A stretch of DNA of 64,000 nucleotides from Geothrix rubra (GCF_030268065.1 NZ_BSDD01000001.1:310001-374000); one strand, 5' to 3'. Counted from the stretch's first letter, positions 39,304 through 50,255 are shown. The notes: generated by a model from the letters alone, not told the origin. Translations and numbers: made by a program.

Positions 39304-40989
39304 ATGTTCCAGCACAGCCTCCTGTTCCTGGCCCACAATCCCCTGCTGCTGCTCTTCGCGGTGGTGGCCCTGGGCTATCCCATCAGCAAGCTCCGTGTCG
39401 CCGGGGCCTCCTTCGGCATCGCCAGCATCCTCTTCGCGGGCATCGCCCTCGGGGCCCTGGTCATCCGGCCGGACCTGGACCCGGCCCTCAAGAAGGACAT
39501 CTCCCGGGAGATGAAGCTGATCTACGAGCTGGGCCTGGCGGTCTTCGTCTACGCCATGGGGCTCTCCATCGCCCACAGCTTCTGGGCCGCCTTCAGCCGG
39601 GAGGGCATCAAGAAGAACGCCGTGGTGTTCATCGTGATGGTGGTCTCCACCGCCGCCGTGGCGCTGCTGGCGCGGGCCGTGGGGTTCAACGCCCGCTACG
39701 CCGCGGGCCTGCTCACGGGCAGCTTCACGAACATGCCGGCCCTGGCGGGGGTGGTGGATCGCGTGAAGTCCATGCCGGGCATGGGCCCGCTGGAGGTCGC
39801 GCAGCCCACGGTGGCCTCGGCCATCGCCTACCCCATCGGCGTGCTGGTGCCCATGCTCATCCTGCTCATCAGCCCGCGGCTCTTCCGCACCAGCCTGAAG
39901 GAGGAGGCCGATGGCCTGAAGGAGTACCGCACGGGCCACCACCACCTGGAAGCCTGGACGGTGCGGGTCAGCCGCGCCGAGGCCGAATCCCTCCGCAAGC
40001 ACGACATCTGCACCACCCATGGCTGCCGGGTGGTCTTCGGCCGGGTGTTGCGCAAGGCGGAACTGCTGCTGCCGGGTCCGGACTTCCGCCTGCGATTGGA
40101 CGACCTGGTGACCGTGGTGGGCGCCCCGGAGGACCTGGAGCAGGTCGCGCGGCTCCTGGGGGAGCGCAGCCACGTGGAGCTGGACCGGGACCAGAGCGCC
40201 CTGGATGCCACGCGCATCTTCGTCTCCCGGGCCGAGGTGGTGGGGGTGCCGCTGGGCCGCCTGGACCTCGTCACGAAGCACCAGGCCATCATCACCCGCG
40301 TGCGGCGTGGCGACCTGTGGTTCGTGCCCGACGGCGACACCGTGCTGGAACTGGGCGACCGCGTGCGCGTGACCACGCGGCGGGACAACATCGAGGCCAT
40401 CGAGGCCTTCTTCGGGGACAGCTACCACGCCCTCAGCGACGTGAGCTTCCTCACCTTCGCCATGGGCCTGGCGGGTGGACTGGTGCTGGGCGAGGTGCCC
40501 ATCCCCCTGGGCGGCGGGATGGTGTTCAAGCTGGGCTTCGCGGGCGGGCCCCTGGCCATCGCGCTGATCCTGGGCCGCTTCCATCGGGTGGGCTCCCTGG
40601 TGTGGAACTTCCCCTACGGCGCCAACCACACCATCCGGCAGTTCGGCCTGGTGCTCTTCGCCGCGGGCATCGGCCTCATCTCCGGCGAGGGCTTCCGCAC
40701 CATCGTCTCCGCCAACCCCGGCGTATTGCCCCTGTTCCTGGGATCGGCCCTCCTCATCTGCCTCCTGGCGGACGGGCTGACCATGTTCCTGGGCCACAAG
40801 CTGTTCAGGATCCCGCTCAACGTGATGTTCGGCATCGTGGCCGGCACGCACACCCAGCCCGTGGTGCTGGGCTATGCCACCCACCAGACGGGCAATGAGC
40901 TTCCGAACGTGGGTTTCGCCACGGTCTATCCGCTGGCGACCATCCTCAAGATCGTCCTGGCCCAGGTGCTGCTGGGGCTCGTGGCCTGA
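39304..40989 (+). CDS. AspT/YidE/YbjL-family transporter with TrkA-C domains
   Basis: A 561-residue membrane protein with two blocks of about five helices each, separated by a cytosolic region (residues 200-385). That region has two TrkA-C/RCK-like domains (VVFGRVLRKAELLLPGPDFRLRLDDLVTVVGAPEDLEQV and a second VGVPLGRLDLV...LELGDRVRVT). The duplicated membrane signature GLLTGSFTNMPALAG / FGIVAGTHTQPVVLGYA is that of the aspartate:alanine exchanger family. The substrate may be an amino acid or another carboxylate; sequence alone does not tell. The ATG at 39304 has GGGGAG five bases upstream; the in-frame GTG two codons earlier is less well placed. Confidence 0.87.
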   Translation: MFQHSLLFLAHNPLLLLFAVVALGYPISKLRVAGASFGIASILFAGIALGALVIRPDLDPALKKDISREMKLIYELGLAVFVYAMGLSIAHSFWAAFSREGIKKNAVVFIVMVVSTAAVALLARAVGFNARYAAGLLTGSFTNMPALAGVVDRVKSMPGMGPLEVAQPTVASAIAYPIGVLVPMLILLISPRLFRTSLKEEADGLKEYRTGHHHLEAWTVRVSRAEAESLRKHDICTTHGCRVVFGRVLRKAELLLPGPDFRLRLDDLVTVVGAPEDLEQVARLLGERSHVELDRDQSALDATRIFVSRAEVVGVPLGRLDLVTKHQAIITRVRRGDLWFVPDGDTVLELGDRVRVTTRRDNIEAIEAFFGDSYHALSDVSFLTFAMGLAGGLVLGEVPIPLGGGMVFKLGFAGGPLAIALILGRFHRVGSLVWNFPYGANHTIRQFGLVLFAAGIGLISGEGFRTIVSANPGVLPLFLGSALLICLLADGLTMFLGHKLFRIPLNVMFGIVAGTHTQPVVLGYATHQTGNELPNVGFATVYPLATILKIVLAQVLLGLVA

Positions 40990-40993
40990 CCCC

Positions 40994-41680
40994 TCAGGAC
41001 GGGAAAGCTTCCGGCGGGGCGCCCAGCCTGCGGAGGCTCCGCAGGAGCCGGGCCTCGTAGCGGGCGCGGAGATCCGGAGCCGGCGCGAAGCGCGCCCGGT
41101 CCCAGTCGATCAGGAGAATCCCGCCGCCCGGAGGCAGCAGGATGTTGGTGGCGTTGAGGTCCGGTGCCCACAGTCCCCAGTGGCACAGGGCATCGAGGGC
41201 ATGGCCCAGCGCCGGAAGCACGCGGGGGCTGAGGTCCCAGCGTCGCGGCCAGGGCTCCCCTTCCGCGTACCGCGTGATGAAGACGCCTTCGACGCCCCAC
41301 CGGTGGGGTCGCCAGGCATAGGCGAGAGGTTCCACGGTCGGGAAGCCCGCCTCCCACAGCGCGCGATGGACGGCATACTCGGCGGCGAAGCGGATGGAGG
41401 TGCGGTAGGTGCGCTCATTCACGTGCCGCAGCAGGCCGCCGCGTCGGTACGGACGCAGCACCGCGTCGCCCGCGCGGAGGATGCCGCCGCGACCGAAGGC
41501 ACCCGGCAGGCCCTCCGCTGAGCCCAGATCCACGTCGCCAGCGGGGGCGCAGACGCGCCAACCCGAACCCAGCCCTGGCAGGTCACGGCCCTCCCGGCAG
41601 GCCAGGGGCCGCTGGGCCTGGCGGCGGGGGAAGGGCCAGGGGTCCGGCAGGGTGAGAGGAACGAGGGGATCATGGAGCAT
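40994..41680 (-). CDS. Kdo kinase/WaaP-like lipopolysaccharide kinase
   Basis: A 228-residue protein-kinase-like enzyme of the KdkA/WaaP group. The middle resembles KdkA: YRRGGLLRHVNERTYRTSIRFAAEYAVHRALWEAGFPTVEPLAYAW, followed by GVFITRYAEGEPW. The catalytic loop appears as LNATNILLPPGGGILLIDWDRARF, with the HxDLN pattern seen as APDLNATN and the metal Asp in IDWD. It probably phosphorylates Kdo or heptose of the lipopolysaccharide core at the inner membrane. The start at 41680 is preferred to an upstream frame extension that lacks a ribosome-binding site. Confidence 0.8.
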   Translation of the reverse strand: MLHDPLVPLTLPDPWPFPRRQAQRPLACREGRDLPGLGSGWRVCAPAGDVDLGSAEGLPGAFGRGGILRAGDAVLRPYRRGGLLRHVNERTYRTSIRFAAEYAVHRALWEAGFPTVEPLAYAWRPHRWGVEGVFITRYAEGEPWPRRWDLSPRVLPALGHALDALCHWGLWAPDLNATNILLPPGGGILLIDWDRARFAPAPDLRARYEARLLRSLRRLGAPPEAFPS

Positions 41681-41925
41681 GGCGTACCAACAGGGTGGAC
41701 TGAGACGCGCCGGAAGGCAAAGGTCGGATGGAACGAATCCGGGGACACCTGTCAATGCATCTGTCACCGCGGGCTGCCACCGAAACGCAGCAGACCTGGA
41801 AGGGGCTTGCAGAGCAAGGCGTTTGTCCGGGTTTCCGCCGCGCTTCCCACAGGTGTTGTGGAAATCGGGGCGAGGTTCCTGGTTCCTCCTCCGCTGTCTC
41901 TCGATTTATTCACTATCCTGGGAGG

Positions 41926-43050
41926 GTGAGTTCCGCTGCGCGCCCCAACGCCATTCCGCCCGAAGTCCTGGCGCGGGAGGCCCGTCTCGCCGCCGCCGTG
42001 GCGGCCATGGAACAGGCGGGCAGCCGGGAGGCTGCGCCACTGCAAGCCCTTCGCGCGGCTGTGGCTGCGGGTGATGTGATCGTTGCCGATGCGCAGGTCG
42101 ATGATCTCGTCCGCGACGGCTTTGCGGAGGAGGCCCTCGCCGTGCTTCGCGAGGCCCGGCGGGCATCGAGGGGCGCGGATCCGCTGGAGGCGGTGCGGTT
42201 TCGCCTCGCATCTCCGGCGGAGAAGGCCCAGGCGCGGCGTGCCGCCGCCTGGCAGCTCGACAGCCGCAGGGCCTCCGTTCGCATCGCGTACGAGAAGGTC
42301 CCTCCGGCGACGGACTTCGACACGGGCGACCTCCAGCGGATCCTCCTCGCAGCCTTCCGGCTGGAGGGCCTGCGCCTGGCCCTGGATCTCGGGCACCACC
42401 CCCGGCCGCTCCTGCAGATGGGGCCACCGCTGCCGGCGGGTGCCGGCGGCCGCGAGGAGTGGGCCGAGGTGGTTCTCCAGCGCTCGCCGGACCGCCCGCC
42501 CGAGGCGCTGCTGGGGGCGCTCAACGCGCGCCTGCCGGAGGGGCTCCGGCTCCACCGCTGGCTCGAACAACCCGGCTATGCCACCCCCGTGGCGGAGCTG
42601 GCGGAGGTATCCGAATGGACCTGGCCTTGCCCGCCCGAGAGGCTGGAGGAGGCCCACGCCGCCACCGCGCGGTTCCTGGCCTCGGCCGCCTTCCCTTGGG
42701 ACCGGGCCGGCAAGGTGGGCGGGCAGAAGCAGGAGAAGCATGTGGACCTGCGGCCCATGGTCTCCGCCATGGCCTGGGAGGGGAGCCGGCTGCGCTTCCG
42801 CACGCCCATGGCCGCCTTCGGCGCCACCAATCCGCTGAAGCTGCTGGGCGCGGTGCTGGGCGTGGACCCGGCGGACCTGCAGGGACTGGTCCGCGAGGGC
42901 CTCACCCTGCGCGAGGATCCCCGCCTGGGCCAGGGCGAGCGCTTCGAGCCCAAGCTGCGCAACCTCTACGAGGACGCGGTACTGCTCTCCGGAGGGTCGA
43001 ACATCACCCTCGTGGACGACGAGGACGACGAGCCCCTTCATCTAGGCTGA
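41926..43050 (+). CDS. DUF2344 (TIGR03936-type) radical-SAM-linked protein
   Basis: A 374-residue protein. Residues 115-310 match the DUF2344 domain that usually follows or is fused to a B12/radical-SAM enzyme: RIAYEKVPPATDFDTGDLQRILLAAFRLEGLRLALDLGHHPRPLLQMGPPLPAG. A helical Ala/Arg-rich N-terminal region precedes it. Its C-terminus is strongly acidic (DDEDDEP). No radical-SAM partner is adjacent here. The GTG start is directly preceded by GGAGG (too close) and by TATCCT six bases further, so it may be leaderless. The domain's function is unknown; a role in tRNA or cofactor modification is a guess. Confidence 0.75.
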   Translation: MSSAARPNAIPPEVLAREARLAAAVAAMEQAGSREAAPLQALRAAVAAGDVIVADAQVDDLVRDGFAEEALAVLREARRASRGADPLEAVRFRLASPAEKAQARRAAAWQLDSRRASVRIAYEKVPPATDFDTGDLQRILLAAFRLEGLRLALDLGHHPRPLLQMGPPLPAGAGGREEWAEVVLQRSPDRPPEALLGALNARLPEGLRLHRWLEQPGYATPVAELAEVSEWTWPCPPERLEEAHAATARFLASAAFPWDRAGKVGGQKQEKHVDLRPMVSAMAWEGSRLRFRTPMAAFGATNPLKLLGAVLGVDPADLQGLVREGLTLREDPRLGQGERFEPKLRNLYEDAVLLSGGSNITLVDDEDDEPLHLG

Positions 43051-44160
43051 GCCCGCCTCCTTGCTGATGGAAAGCAGGAGTCCCAGGCAGACCAGGCTGG
43101 CGATGAGGCTGTTGGGGCCGTAGGAGATGAAGGGCAGGGGAATGCCCTTGTTCGGGGCCAGAGAGAGCACCACGCTCATGTTCATCAGCGCCTGCACCAC
43201 CAGGAGCAGCACGAAGCCCATGGCACAGAGCTTGAGGTAGGCGTCCCCCACCCGCCGGGCGATGCGGTAGCCCCGCCAGAGGATGGCGATGAACAGGGCA
43301 AGCACGAGGGTGGTGCCGATCAGCCCGGCCTCCTCCGCGATGACGGCGTAGATGAAGTCTGTGTGCGCCTCGGGCAGGAAGAACAGCTTCTGCTTCCCGG
43401 CACCCAGCCCCACGCCCAGCAGGCCGCCGTTGCCCACGGCCACGAGGCTCTGGAGGGCCTGGTGCCCCTTGCCCAGCGGATCGGCCTCGGGGTTGAGGAA
43501 GCTGGTGATGCGGGCGAGGCGGTAGGGCGAGAGCACCACGAAGGCGGTGCCCAGCGCGCCCAGGACGGGGAGGGCCACGGCGAAGATCCACTTCGGGGCG
43601 CCGCCAAGGAAGACCACCATCAGGGTGACGAAGACGATGAGGAAGGTGGTGCCGAAGTCCGGCTCCCGCAGGATGAGCGCGAGGGGTACCACCAGGATGC
43701 CGAAGAGCCCCAGCAGCTTGGGCAGCGAGTCCTGGCGGCTGGACCAGGCCTCCCGGTTCCGAACCATCCAGCCCGCGGCGATGAGCACGGAGAGCGGCTT
43801 GAAGAGCTCCGAAGGCTGGAGGCTCAGGGGTCCGAGGCGGATCCAGCGGTGGGCCCCGTTGATCCGGGGCCCGAAGGCCAGCACGGCCAGGAGGAGGATC
43901 ACCAGGATCCCGTAGGCGATCTGGAGGGGGCGCCGGTGGTCCTGCAGGGGGGCCAGGTCCACCTGGGAGAGGACCAGCATGAGGCCGAGCCCGATGCCGC
44001 CGCCCACCATCTGCCGGGTCAGGAAGGCCGTGGCCGCCGCGTGGTTCTGGGAGGCCTTGATGGCGGACGCGGAATAGATCCACACCATGCCCACGGCCAC
44101 CAGCAGCAGCGCGAAGAGCGCCAGCAGCCGGTCCACGGGACGGCGGACGTCGGGCGCCAT
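43042..44160 (-). CDS. ftsW: FtsW/RodA-type peptidoglycan glycosyltransferase
   Basis: A 372-residue SEDS protein with about ten membrane helices. Family signatures are VGMVWIYSASAI, GAHRWIRLGPLSLQPSELFKP, LILREPDFGTTFLIVF, the catalytic-region GNGGLLGVGLGAGKQKLFFLPEAHTDFIYAVIAEEAGLIG, and LPFISYGPNSLIASLVCLGLLLSI. SEDS proteins polymerise lipid II together with a class B PBP. The HTDFIYAVIAEE string favours FtsW over RodA. It lies directly downstream of glmM (one-base overlap) and its end overlaps the convergent DUF2344 gene by nine bases. Confidence 0.92.
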   Translation of the reverse strand: MAPDVRRPVDRLLALFALLLVAVGMVWIYSASAIKASQNHAAATAFLTRQMVGGGIGLGLMLVLSQVDLAPLQDHRRPLQIAYGILVILLLAVLAFGPRINGAHRWIRLGPLSLQPSELFKPLSVLIAAGWMVRNREAWSSRQDSLPKLLGLFGILVVPLALILREPDFGTTFLIVFVTLMVVFLGGAPKWIFAVALPVLGALGTAFVVLSPYRLARITSFLNPEADPLGKGHQALQSLVAVGNGGLLGVGLGAGKQKLFFLPEAHTDFIYAVIAEEAGLIGTTLVLALFIAILWRGYRIARRVGDAYLKLCAMGFVLLLVVQALMNMSVVLSLAPNKGIPLPFISYGPNSLIASLVCLGLLLSISKEAGSA

Positions 44161-45479
44161 CAGGCCAGGTCCAGGTCGCGGCGCGCCGCGGCTTCCAGCT
44201 CCGCGAGGGCCTGGTCCACCCAGGCCGGCTCCCGGGCCTCCACCATGAGGCGGAGCTTGGGTTCCGTGCCGGACCAGCGGACCACCTGCCGGACACCGTG
44301 GCCCCAGCGGGACTCGACGGCCCGCATCGCCTCGCCCAGGGCGGCGCAGATCTTCAGGTCCTTCCGGGACCGTGCCTTCACGTTCACGAGGCGCTGCGGC
44401 CAGGGGCGGAAGGTCCAGTCCCAGCGGGTGGTTTCCGGCCGGTGGAGGAGGGCCCGGAGGATGGCCAGGGCCGTGGCCAGGCCGTCGCCGCTGGGTCCCA
44501 CGCGCTTCTGGATCACATGGCCCGAGGCCTCGGCGGCCAGGTCCCAGCCCCGCTGCCCCATCTCGCGCAGGAGGTACTTGTCGCCCACGGCGGTGCGGAC
44601 GAAGGGGATGCCGGCCTCGTTCAGCACCTGCTCCAGGCCGCCATTGGTCATGAGGGTGCCCACGACGCCCGGCGGGGGATCCCCGCAGGCCAGGCGGTCC
44701 TGCACCATGAGCCAGAGCATCTGGTCACCGTCGATCTCACGGCCCGCGCCGTCCACCAGAAGGCAGCGGTCGCCGTCGCCGTCGAAGGCCACGCCCAGGT
44801 GGGCCCGCTCGGCCACCACCGCGGCCTTCAGGGCGTCGAGGTGGGTGGAACCGACACCGACATTGATGCGGGGACCGTCCGCCGGCACGCCGACCCAGGT
44901 GATGCGGCCGCCCCGGAACAGCTCACGGGCCGCTTCGGCAGTGGCGCCGTGGGCGCAATCGACGACGAGGCCGAACTCCGCAGGGAGGTCCACGCCGCCC
45001 AGGTGGGTCAGGTACGGGGCCAGGTCCAGACGGTCCGGCGGCATGGAGACAGTGGTGGGCTCGGGCGTGGCCTCGAAGGCCGCCTCGATGGCCTGCTCCT
45101 CGTGTTCCTCCAGCTTCTCGCCCCGCTCGTTGAAACCCTTGAGGCCGTTGTCCTCGGGCGGGTTGTGGCTGGCGGAGATCATCAGGCCCCAGGTCTTCGG
45201 GCCCTCCGCGCTGAGGCGGGCCACGGTCCAGGCCACGGCGGGCGTGGGGGCCAGGCCCAGCAGGGACACCTTGAGGCCCTGGCCCACGCCCAGGACGAAG
45301 GCCTCGGCCAGGGGCCCGGAGCTCGTGCGGGGATCCCACCCCACCACCAGCCGGCGGACCCCGTTCTCCCGGGCCACCTGGGCCCAGGCGGCCCCCCAGC
45401 GGGTGGCCTCCTCGAGGGTGAGGGGCGGCTGCAGTGCCACGCCCCGGATGCCGTCGGTGCCGAAGTAGCGGAGGGTCAT
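44160..45479 (-). CDS. glmM: phosphoglucosamine mutase
   Basis: A 439-residue cytosolic enzyme converting glucosamine 6-phosphate to glucosamine 1-phosphate for UDP-GlcNAc and cell-wall precursors. Markers are RYFGTDGIRGVA at the N-terminus, the phosphoserine loop MISASHNPPEDNGLKGF, the metal loop VAFDGDGDRCLLVD, EASGHVI, and RWSGTEPKLRLMVEA. GlmM-type IRGVA and ASGHVI distinguish it from phosphoglucomutase. It forms a compact minus-strand group with folP upstream (nine-base gap) and ftsW downstream. Confidence 0.95.
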   Translation of the reverse strand: MTLRYFGTDGIRGVALQPPLTLEEATRWGAAWAQVARENGVRRLVVGWDPRTSSGPLAEAFVLGVGQGLKVSLLGLAPTPAVAWTVARLSAEGPKTWGLMISASHNPPEDNGLKGFNERGEKLEEHEEQAIEAAFEATPEPTTVSMPPDRLDLAPYLTHLGGVDLPAEFGLVVDCAHGATAEAARELFRGGRITWVGVPADGPRINVGVGSTHLDALKAAVVAERAHLGVAFDGDGDRCLLVDGAGREIDGDQMLWLMVQDRLACGDPPPGVVGTLMTNGGLEQVLNEAGIPFVRTAVGDKYLLREMGQRGWDLAAEASGHVIQKRVGPSGDGLATALAILRALLHRPETTRWDWTFRPWPQRLVNVKARSRKDLKICAALGEAMRAVESRWGHGVRQVVRWSGTEPKLRLMVEAREPAWVDQALAELEAAARRDLDLA

Positions 45480-45488
45480 GCCCCCAGA

Positions 45489-46286
45489 TTACCCGATGGC
45501 GTGGGTCCTGAAGACCCGGTATCCCCAGGCCGCGGCCTCGGCGTGGGCCTCGGCGGTGAGGCCGTCCCGTTGCGCCGGGGGGAGCTCCGGCCTGCCCGCA
45601 CGCGCCGCCAGGAAGCGCTTGCGGGAGATCCCGATGCAGAAGCGCCCCGCAGGCCAGTCCAGGCGGGTCGGGAGTGTGGGCAGGGCCTGCCAGAGGGCCA
45701 GGTCCTCCGAGAAGGTGGTGCCGAAGCCGAAGCCGGGATCGAGGAGCAGACGGTCAGGCGCGATCCCGGCACCGAGGAGCCGGTCCCGGACGTCCGCCAG
45801 TTCCACCAGCGTCCGCTCGGCATCGGTTTCGCCCTCGCCATCGTAGGGCGGCATGAGGAAGCCGCGGCCCTCGGGGCGGCTCCGCATGGCGATGAGCCCG
45901 CAGTCCGCCGTCCGGGCCAGGTCCAGCATGCCGGGGTCCGAGAACCCGGCGACGTCGTTGAGCACGGCCACCCCCGCCGCCAGGGCACGGGCCGCCACTT
46001 CGGGGTGGCGCGTGTCCGTGCTGAGAGGCAGGTCCGGCCATCCGGCCCGGAGGGGTGCGATCACGGGGGCGAGGCGGGCCCACTCCGTGTCCGGATCCAG
46101 GGGCTCGGCGCCGGGGCGGGTGCTCTCCGCCCCGAGATCGAGCATCCGGGCGCCGGCCGCCACCAGCCGCTGCGCCTGGGCCAGGGCGGCGGCAGGCGCG
46201 AGAAACCGCCCCCCGTCGCTGAAGGAGTCCGGGGTCAGATTGAGGATGCCGATGAACAACGGTTCGGAGGTGAGCTCAGCCCACAT
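45489..46286 (-). CDS. folP: dihydropteroate synthase
   Basis: A 265-residue TIM-barrel enzyme joining p-aminobenzoate to the pterin diphosphate in folate synthesis; it is the sulfonamide target. Motifs are IGILNLTPDSFSDGGRF, GARMLDLGAESTRPGAEPL, LSTDTRHPEVAARAL, VLNDVAGF, the DPGFGFGTTFSEDLALW strand and the C-terminal GISRKRFL. The ATG at 46286 lies in the first of two nearly identical 106-bp copies that span the ribosome-binding region and first 16 codons. The upstream copy gives a decoy ATG at 46392 in another frame, whose 38-codon reading ends at TGA 46278-46276, overlapping the true start. Confidence 0.93.
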   Translation of the reverse strand: MWAELTSEPLFIGILNLTPDSFSDGGRFLAPAAALAQAQRLVAAGARMLDLGAESTRPGAEPLDPDTEWARLAPVIAPLRAGWPDLPLSTDTRHPEVAARALAAGVAVLNDVAGFSDPGMLDLARTADCGLIAMRSRPEGRGFLMPPYDGEGETDAERTLVELADVRDRLLGAGIAPDRLLLDPGFGFGTTFSEDLALWQALPTLPTRLDWPAGRFCIGISRKRFLAARAGRPELPPAQRDGLTAEAHAEAAAWGYRVFRTHAIG

Positions 46287-46468
46287 GCCGGCCTCCAGGG
46301 TGGGCCGTGGCGGTCTCGCGTATCGCCCCAGGCGATACCGAGAGATTGAGGATGCCGATGAACAACGGTTCGGAGGTGAGCTCAGCCCACATGCCGGCCT
46401 CCAGGGTGGGCCGTGGTGGTCTCGCGTATCGCCCCAGGCGATACCGAGAGATTGAGGATGCCGATGAA
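46239..46468. repeat. 106-bp tandem direct repeat over the folP start, 2.2 copies
   Basis: Copies at 46239-46344 and 46345-46450 differ at a single base (GGCGGT versus GGTGGT), and an 18-base third part at 46451-46468 ends at the ftsH terminator. On the minus strand each copy holds a hairpin (GTATCGCC-CCA-GGCGATAC on the plus strand, at 46320-46338 and 46426-46444), a GGAGG, and the first codons of folP. It is a recent tandem duplication, because the divergence is about 1%. Confidence 0.95.
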
Positions 46469-46497
46469 AAGGGGACCGCCCTGGAAGAGCGGTCCCC
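46467..46497 (-). terminator. intrinsic terminator after ftsH
   Basis: On the minus strand a 9-bp stem GGGGACCGC / GCGGTCCCC with a nine-base loop is followed by TTTT, about 20 bases past the ftsH stop. The T tract abuts the truncated third copy of the folP repeat. Confidence 0.85.
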
Positions 46498-46517
46498 ATT
46501 CGAACGGAGCCATGATC

Positions 46518-48446
<1,929 letters not shown>

Positions 48447-48450
48447 ATTG

Positions 48451-49470
48451 TCACTCCTCGGGGCCGCGCCCCATTCCTGGTCCAGTGTACCCCGGCCCGG
48501 AAGGCGGGGAACCCTGCCTTAGATGCAGATACCGGCCCCCAGGTTCAGGGTTTAGGAAGAAGTTGCCCCAGGAGGCGCTGCGTACGGCGCCGAGTCGGAT
48601 GGCCAGCCAGGGCGCGAGGCCGCGCAGGAGCGAGGCTTCCAGGGGATGACCCAGCTCGCGGAAGGCGGTCTCGAGGGTCCAGCGGAGTTCAGATTCTGTC
48701 CAGGATCCGGCGGCGAAGACGACCTCGCCATCGCCGATGGACCAGCGCGAACCTCGCCAGGAGGCCACCAGCCGGTGGGCGAGGGCCTGGGCCTCCTCCG
48801 CCTGCAGGTGCGTCTCGAAGAGGTGGCGATCCAGGTCCGGGGCCTCCCGGCGGATGTCCTCCAGCAATGTCCGCCACCGGTTCCGCGCCGTGAAGGGCTC
48901 GGCGTTGGTGGGGTCCTCCCGCCAGGGCACCCCGCGCTGGCGGAGGTAGTCGCGCAGGTCGCCACGGCGGCATTCCACCAGCGGCGACCAGCGCGGGCCC
49001 TGGCGCGGCGCCAGGGGACGGAGGCTGCCCAGCCCGCCGCCCCGGGCGAGGCGGATGAGGACGGTCTCCGTGTGGTCGTCGAGGGTGTGGCCCGTGGCCA
49101 CGGCCGTGGCGCCGGTGCCCAAAGCCTCCTGGCGGAGCCAGTCCCAGCGCAGCTCCCGCGCGGCCATCTCCACGCCGATGCCCCGGTCCGCGGCGTGGGC
49201 CTTCACGCCCAGGCTGGCCTCCGCCAGGTCGAGGTCGAGGGCCCGGCAGAGCTGGCGCACGAACTCCGCGTCGGCCTCCGACTCGGGCCGCAGGCCGTGG
49301 TCCACATGGGCCACGGTGAGCTCCAGTCCCAGGCTCCGGCGCAGCGACCACAGCAGGATCAGCAGGGCCACCGAATCCCCGCCCCCCGAGCAGGCCACCA
49401 GCACCCGGCCCGACACGCCGTCACCCCGGCGCTGGATCTGCGCGAGAAGGTCCGATTCGAAGCGCTTCAT
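48451..49470 (-). CDS. tilS: tRNA(Ile)-lysidine synthase
   Basis: A 339-residue enzyme that joins lysine to C34 of tRNA-Ile(CAU) so it reads AUA. The PP-loop [21 protein letters not shown] is intact, followed by [45 protein letters not shown], and the TilS-type [21 protein letters not shown]. The C-terminal part is short and poorly conserved. The gene overlaps bshB1 upstream by four bases and lies four bases before ftsH, an order (tilS-ftsH) common in bacteria. Confidence 0.94.
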   Translation of the reverse strand: MKRFESDLLAQIQRRGDGVSGRVLVACSGGGDSVALLILLWSLRRSLGLELTVAHVDHGLRPESEADAEFVRQLCRALDLDLAEASLGVKAHAADRGIGVEMAARELRWDWLRQEALGTGATAVATGHTLDDHTETVLIRLARGGGLGSLRPLAPRQGPRWSPLVECRRGDLRDYLRQRGVPWREDPTNAEPFTARNRWRTLLEDIRREAPDLDRHLFETHLQAEEAQALAHRLVASWRGSRWSIGDGEVVFAAGSWTESELRWTLETAFRELGHPLEASLLRGLAPWLAIRLGAVRSASWGNFFLNPEPGGRYLHLRQGSPPSGPGYTGPGMGRGPEE

Positions 49471-50255
49471 GCGGATTCCAGCACCGCCAGCAGCCGCAGC
49501 AGGGCCGGGGGGACCGGCTTCTCGCACCAGAGGGCCTCGGCCCAGTCGCACATGCGGAGAGAGCCCCAGTGCATGGCGCGGCCGAGGACGCCGCGGCGGA
49601 AGGCGGGGTGGGCGATGCGGGTGGGCGGCTGGCTGGGATCCTGGTCGAACTGGCTCCCGAAGGCGTCGAAGGCGGCCATGCGGCGCTCCCACACGGCGCT
49701 CACATCCACGAGGAGATCGGGGGCGCCCGGCCGCTCGCCGCCCACCCAGGCCACGGCCTCGGGACGCCAGGGCTTCCCCACACGAGGCCCTTCCTGGGCC
49801 TCGCCCTTCGGGCGGTCCTCCGGACCGTGGGACGTCGCTCCGGCTGCGTCCTCGCAGGGGTAGTTCTTCAACCCGGCGTAGTAGGCCGCCTCGCGGCCCA
49901 GGCGGTGGGCCCGGCGGTGGTCGGGATGCCGGTCTTCGGGGGCGGGCAGGATGAGCACCCGGGGGCGCAGGCTGCGGAATTCGGCCATGAGGCGCACCCG
50001 GAAGCGCTCCTCCTCGGTGAACCGTCCGTCGGGGAAGTCCATCACGATGCGCTGCACTCCCAGGAGCTTCGCGGCGGCCTGGGCCTCCGCCCGCCGCGTC
50101 TCGGGCGTGCCGCGGGTGCCGAGCTCGCCGGCGGTGAGATCCAGGATGGCGGCCTTGAGGCCCCGGTCCGAGGCCAGGGCGAGCAGGCCGCCCACGTGGA
50201 CCTCCGCGTCGTCGGGGTGGGCCCCCAGGACCAGCAGGTCGAGTCCGTCATTCAT
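49467..50255 (-). CDS. bshB1: bacillithiol biosynthesis deacetylase (PIG-L family)
   Basis: A 262-residue zinc-dependent deacetylase. LLVLGAHPDDAEVHVGGLLALA holds the HPDD zinc motif, followed by LTAGELGTRGTPETRRAEA, DFPDGRF, and the PAPEDRHPDHRRAHRLGREAAYYAGL region with the third ligand and catalytic histidine. BshB1 removes acetate from GlcNAc-malate. The assignment over other PIG-L enzymes rests on the LTAGELGTRGT string and the adjacent bshC. An insert near residues 155-180 (CEDAAGATSHGPEDRPKGEAQ) is unusual. It overlaps bshC and tilS by four bases each. Confidence 0.9.
   Translation of the reverse strand: MNDGLDLLVLGAHPDDAEVHVGGLLALASDRGLKAAILDLTAGELGTRGTPETRRAEAQAAAKLLGVQRIVMDFPDGRFTEEERFRVRLMAEFRSLRPRVLILPAPEDRHPDHRRAHRLGREAAYYAGLKNYPCEDAAGATSHGPEDRPKGEAQEGPRVGKPWRPEAVAWVGGERPGAPDLLVDVSAVWERRMAAFDAFGSQFDQDPSQPPTRIAHPAFRRGVLGRAMHWGSLRMCDWAEALWCEKPVPPALLRLLAVLESA

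Noticed and set aside
41681-41925. Extra coding sequence in the 245-base divergent gap before the DUF2344 gene
   Set aside because: The open frames there are extensions of the flanking genes without motifs or ribosome-binding sites; the gap is lower in GC and looks like a promoter region.
46239-46468. CRISPR array or insertion-sequence end at the direct repeats
   Set aside because: There are only two full units without spacers; the unit includes folP coding sequence, so it is a tandem gene-segment duplication.
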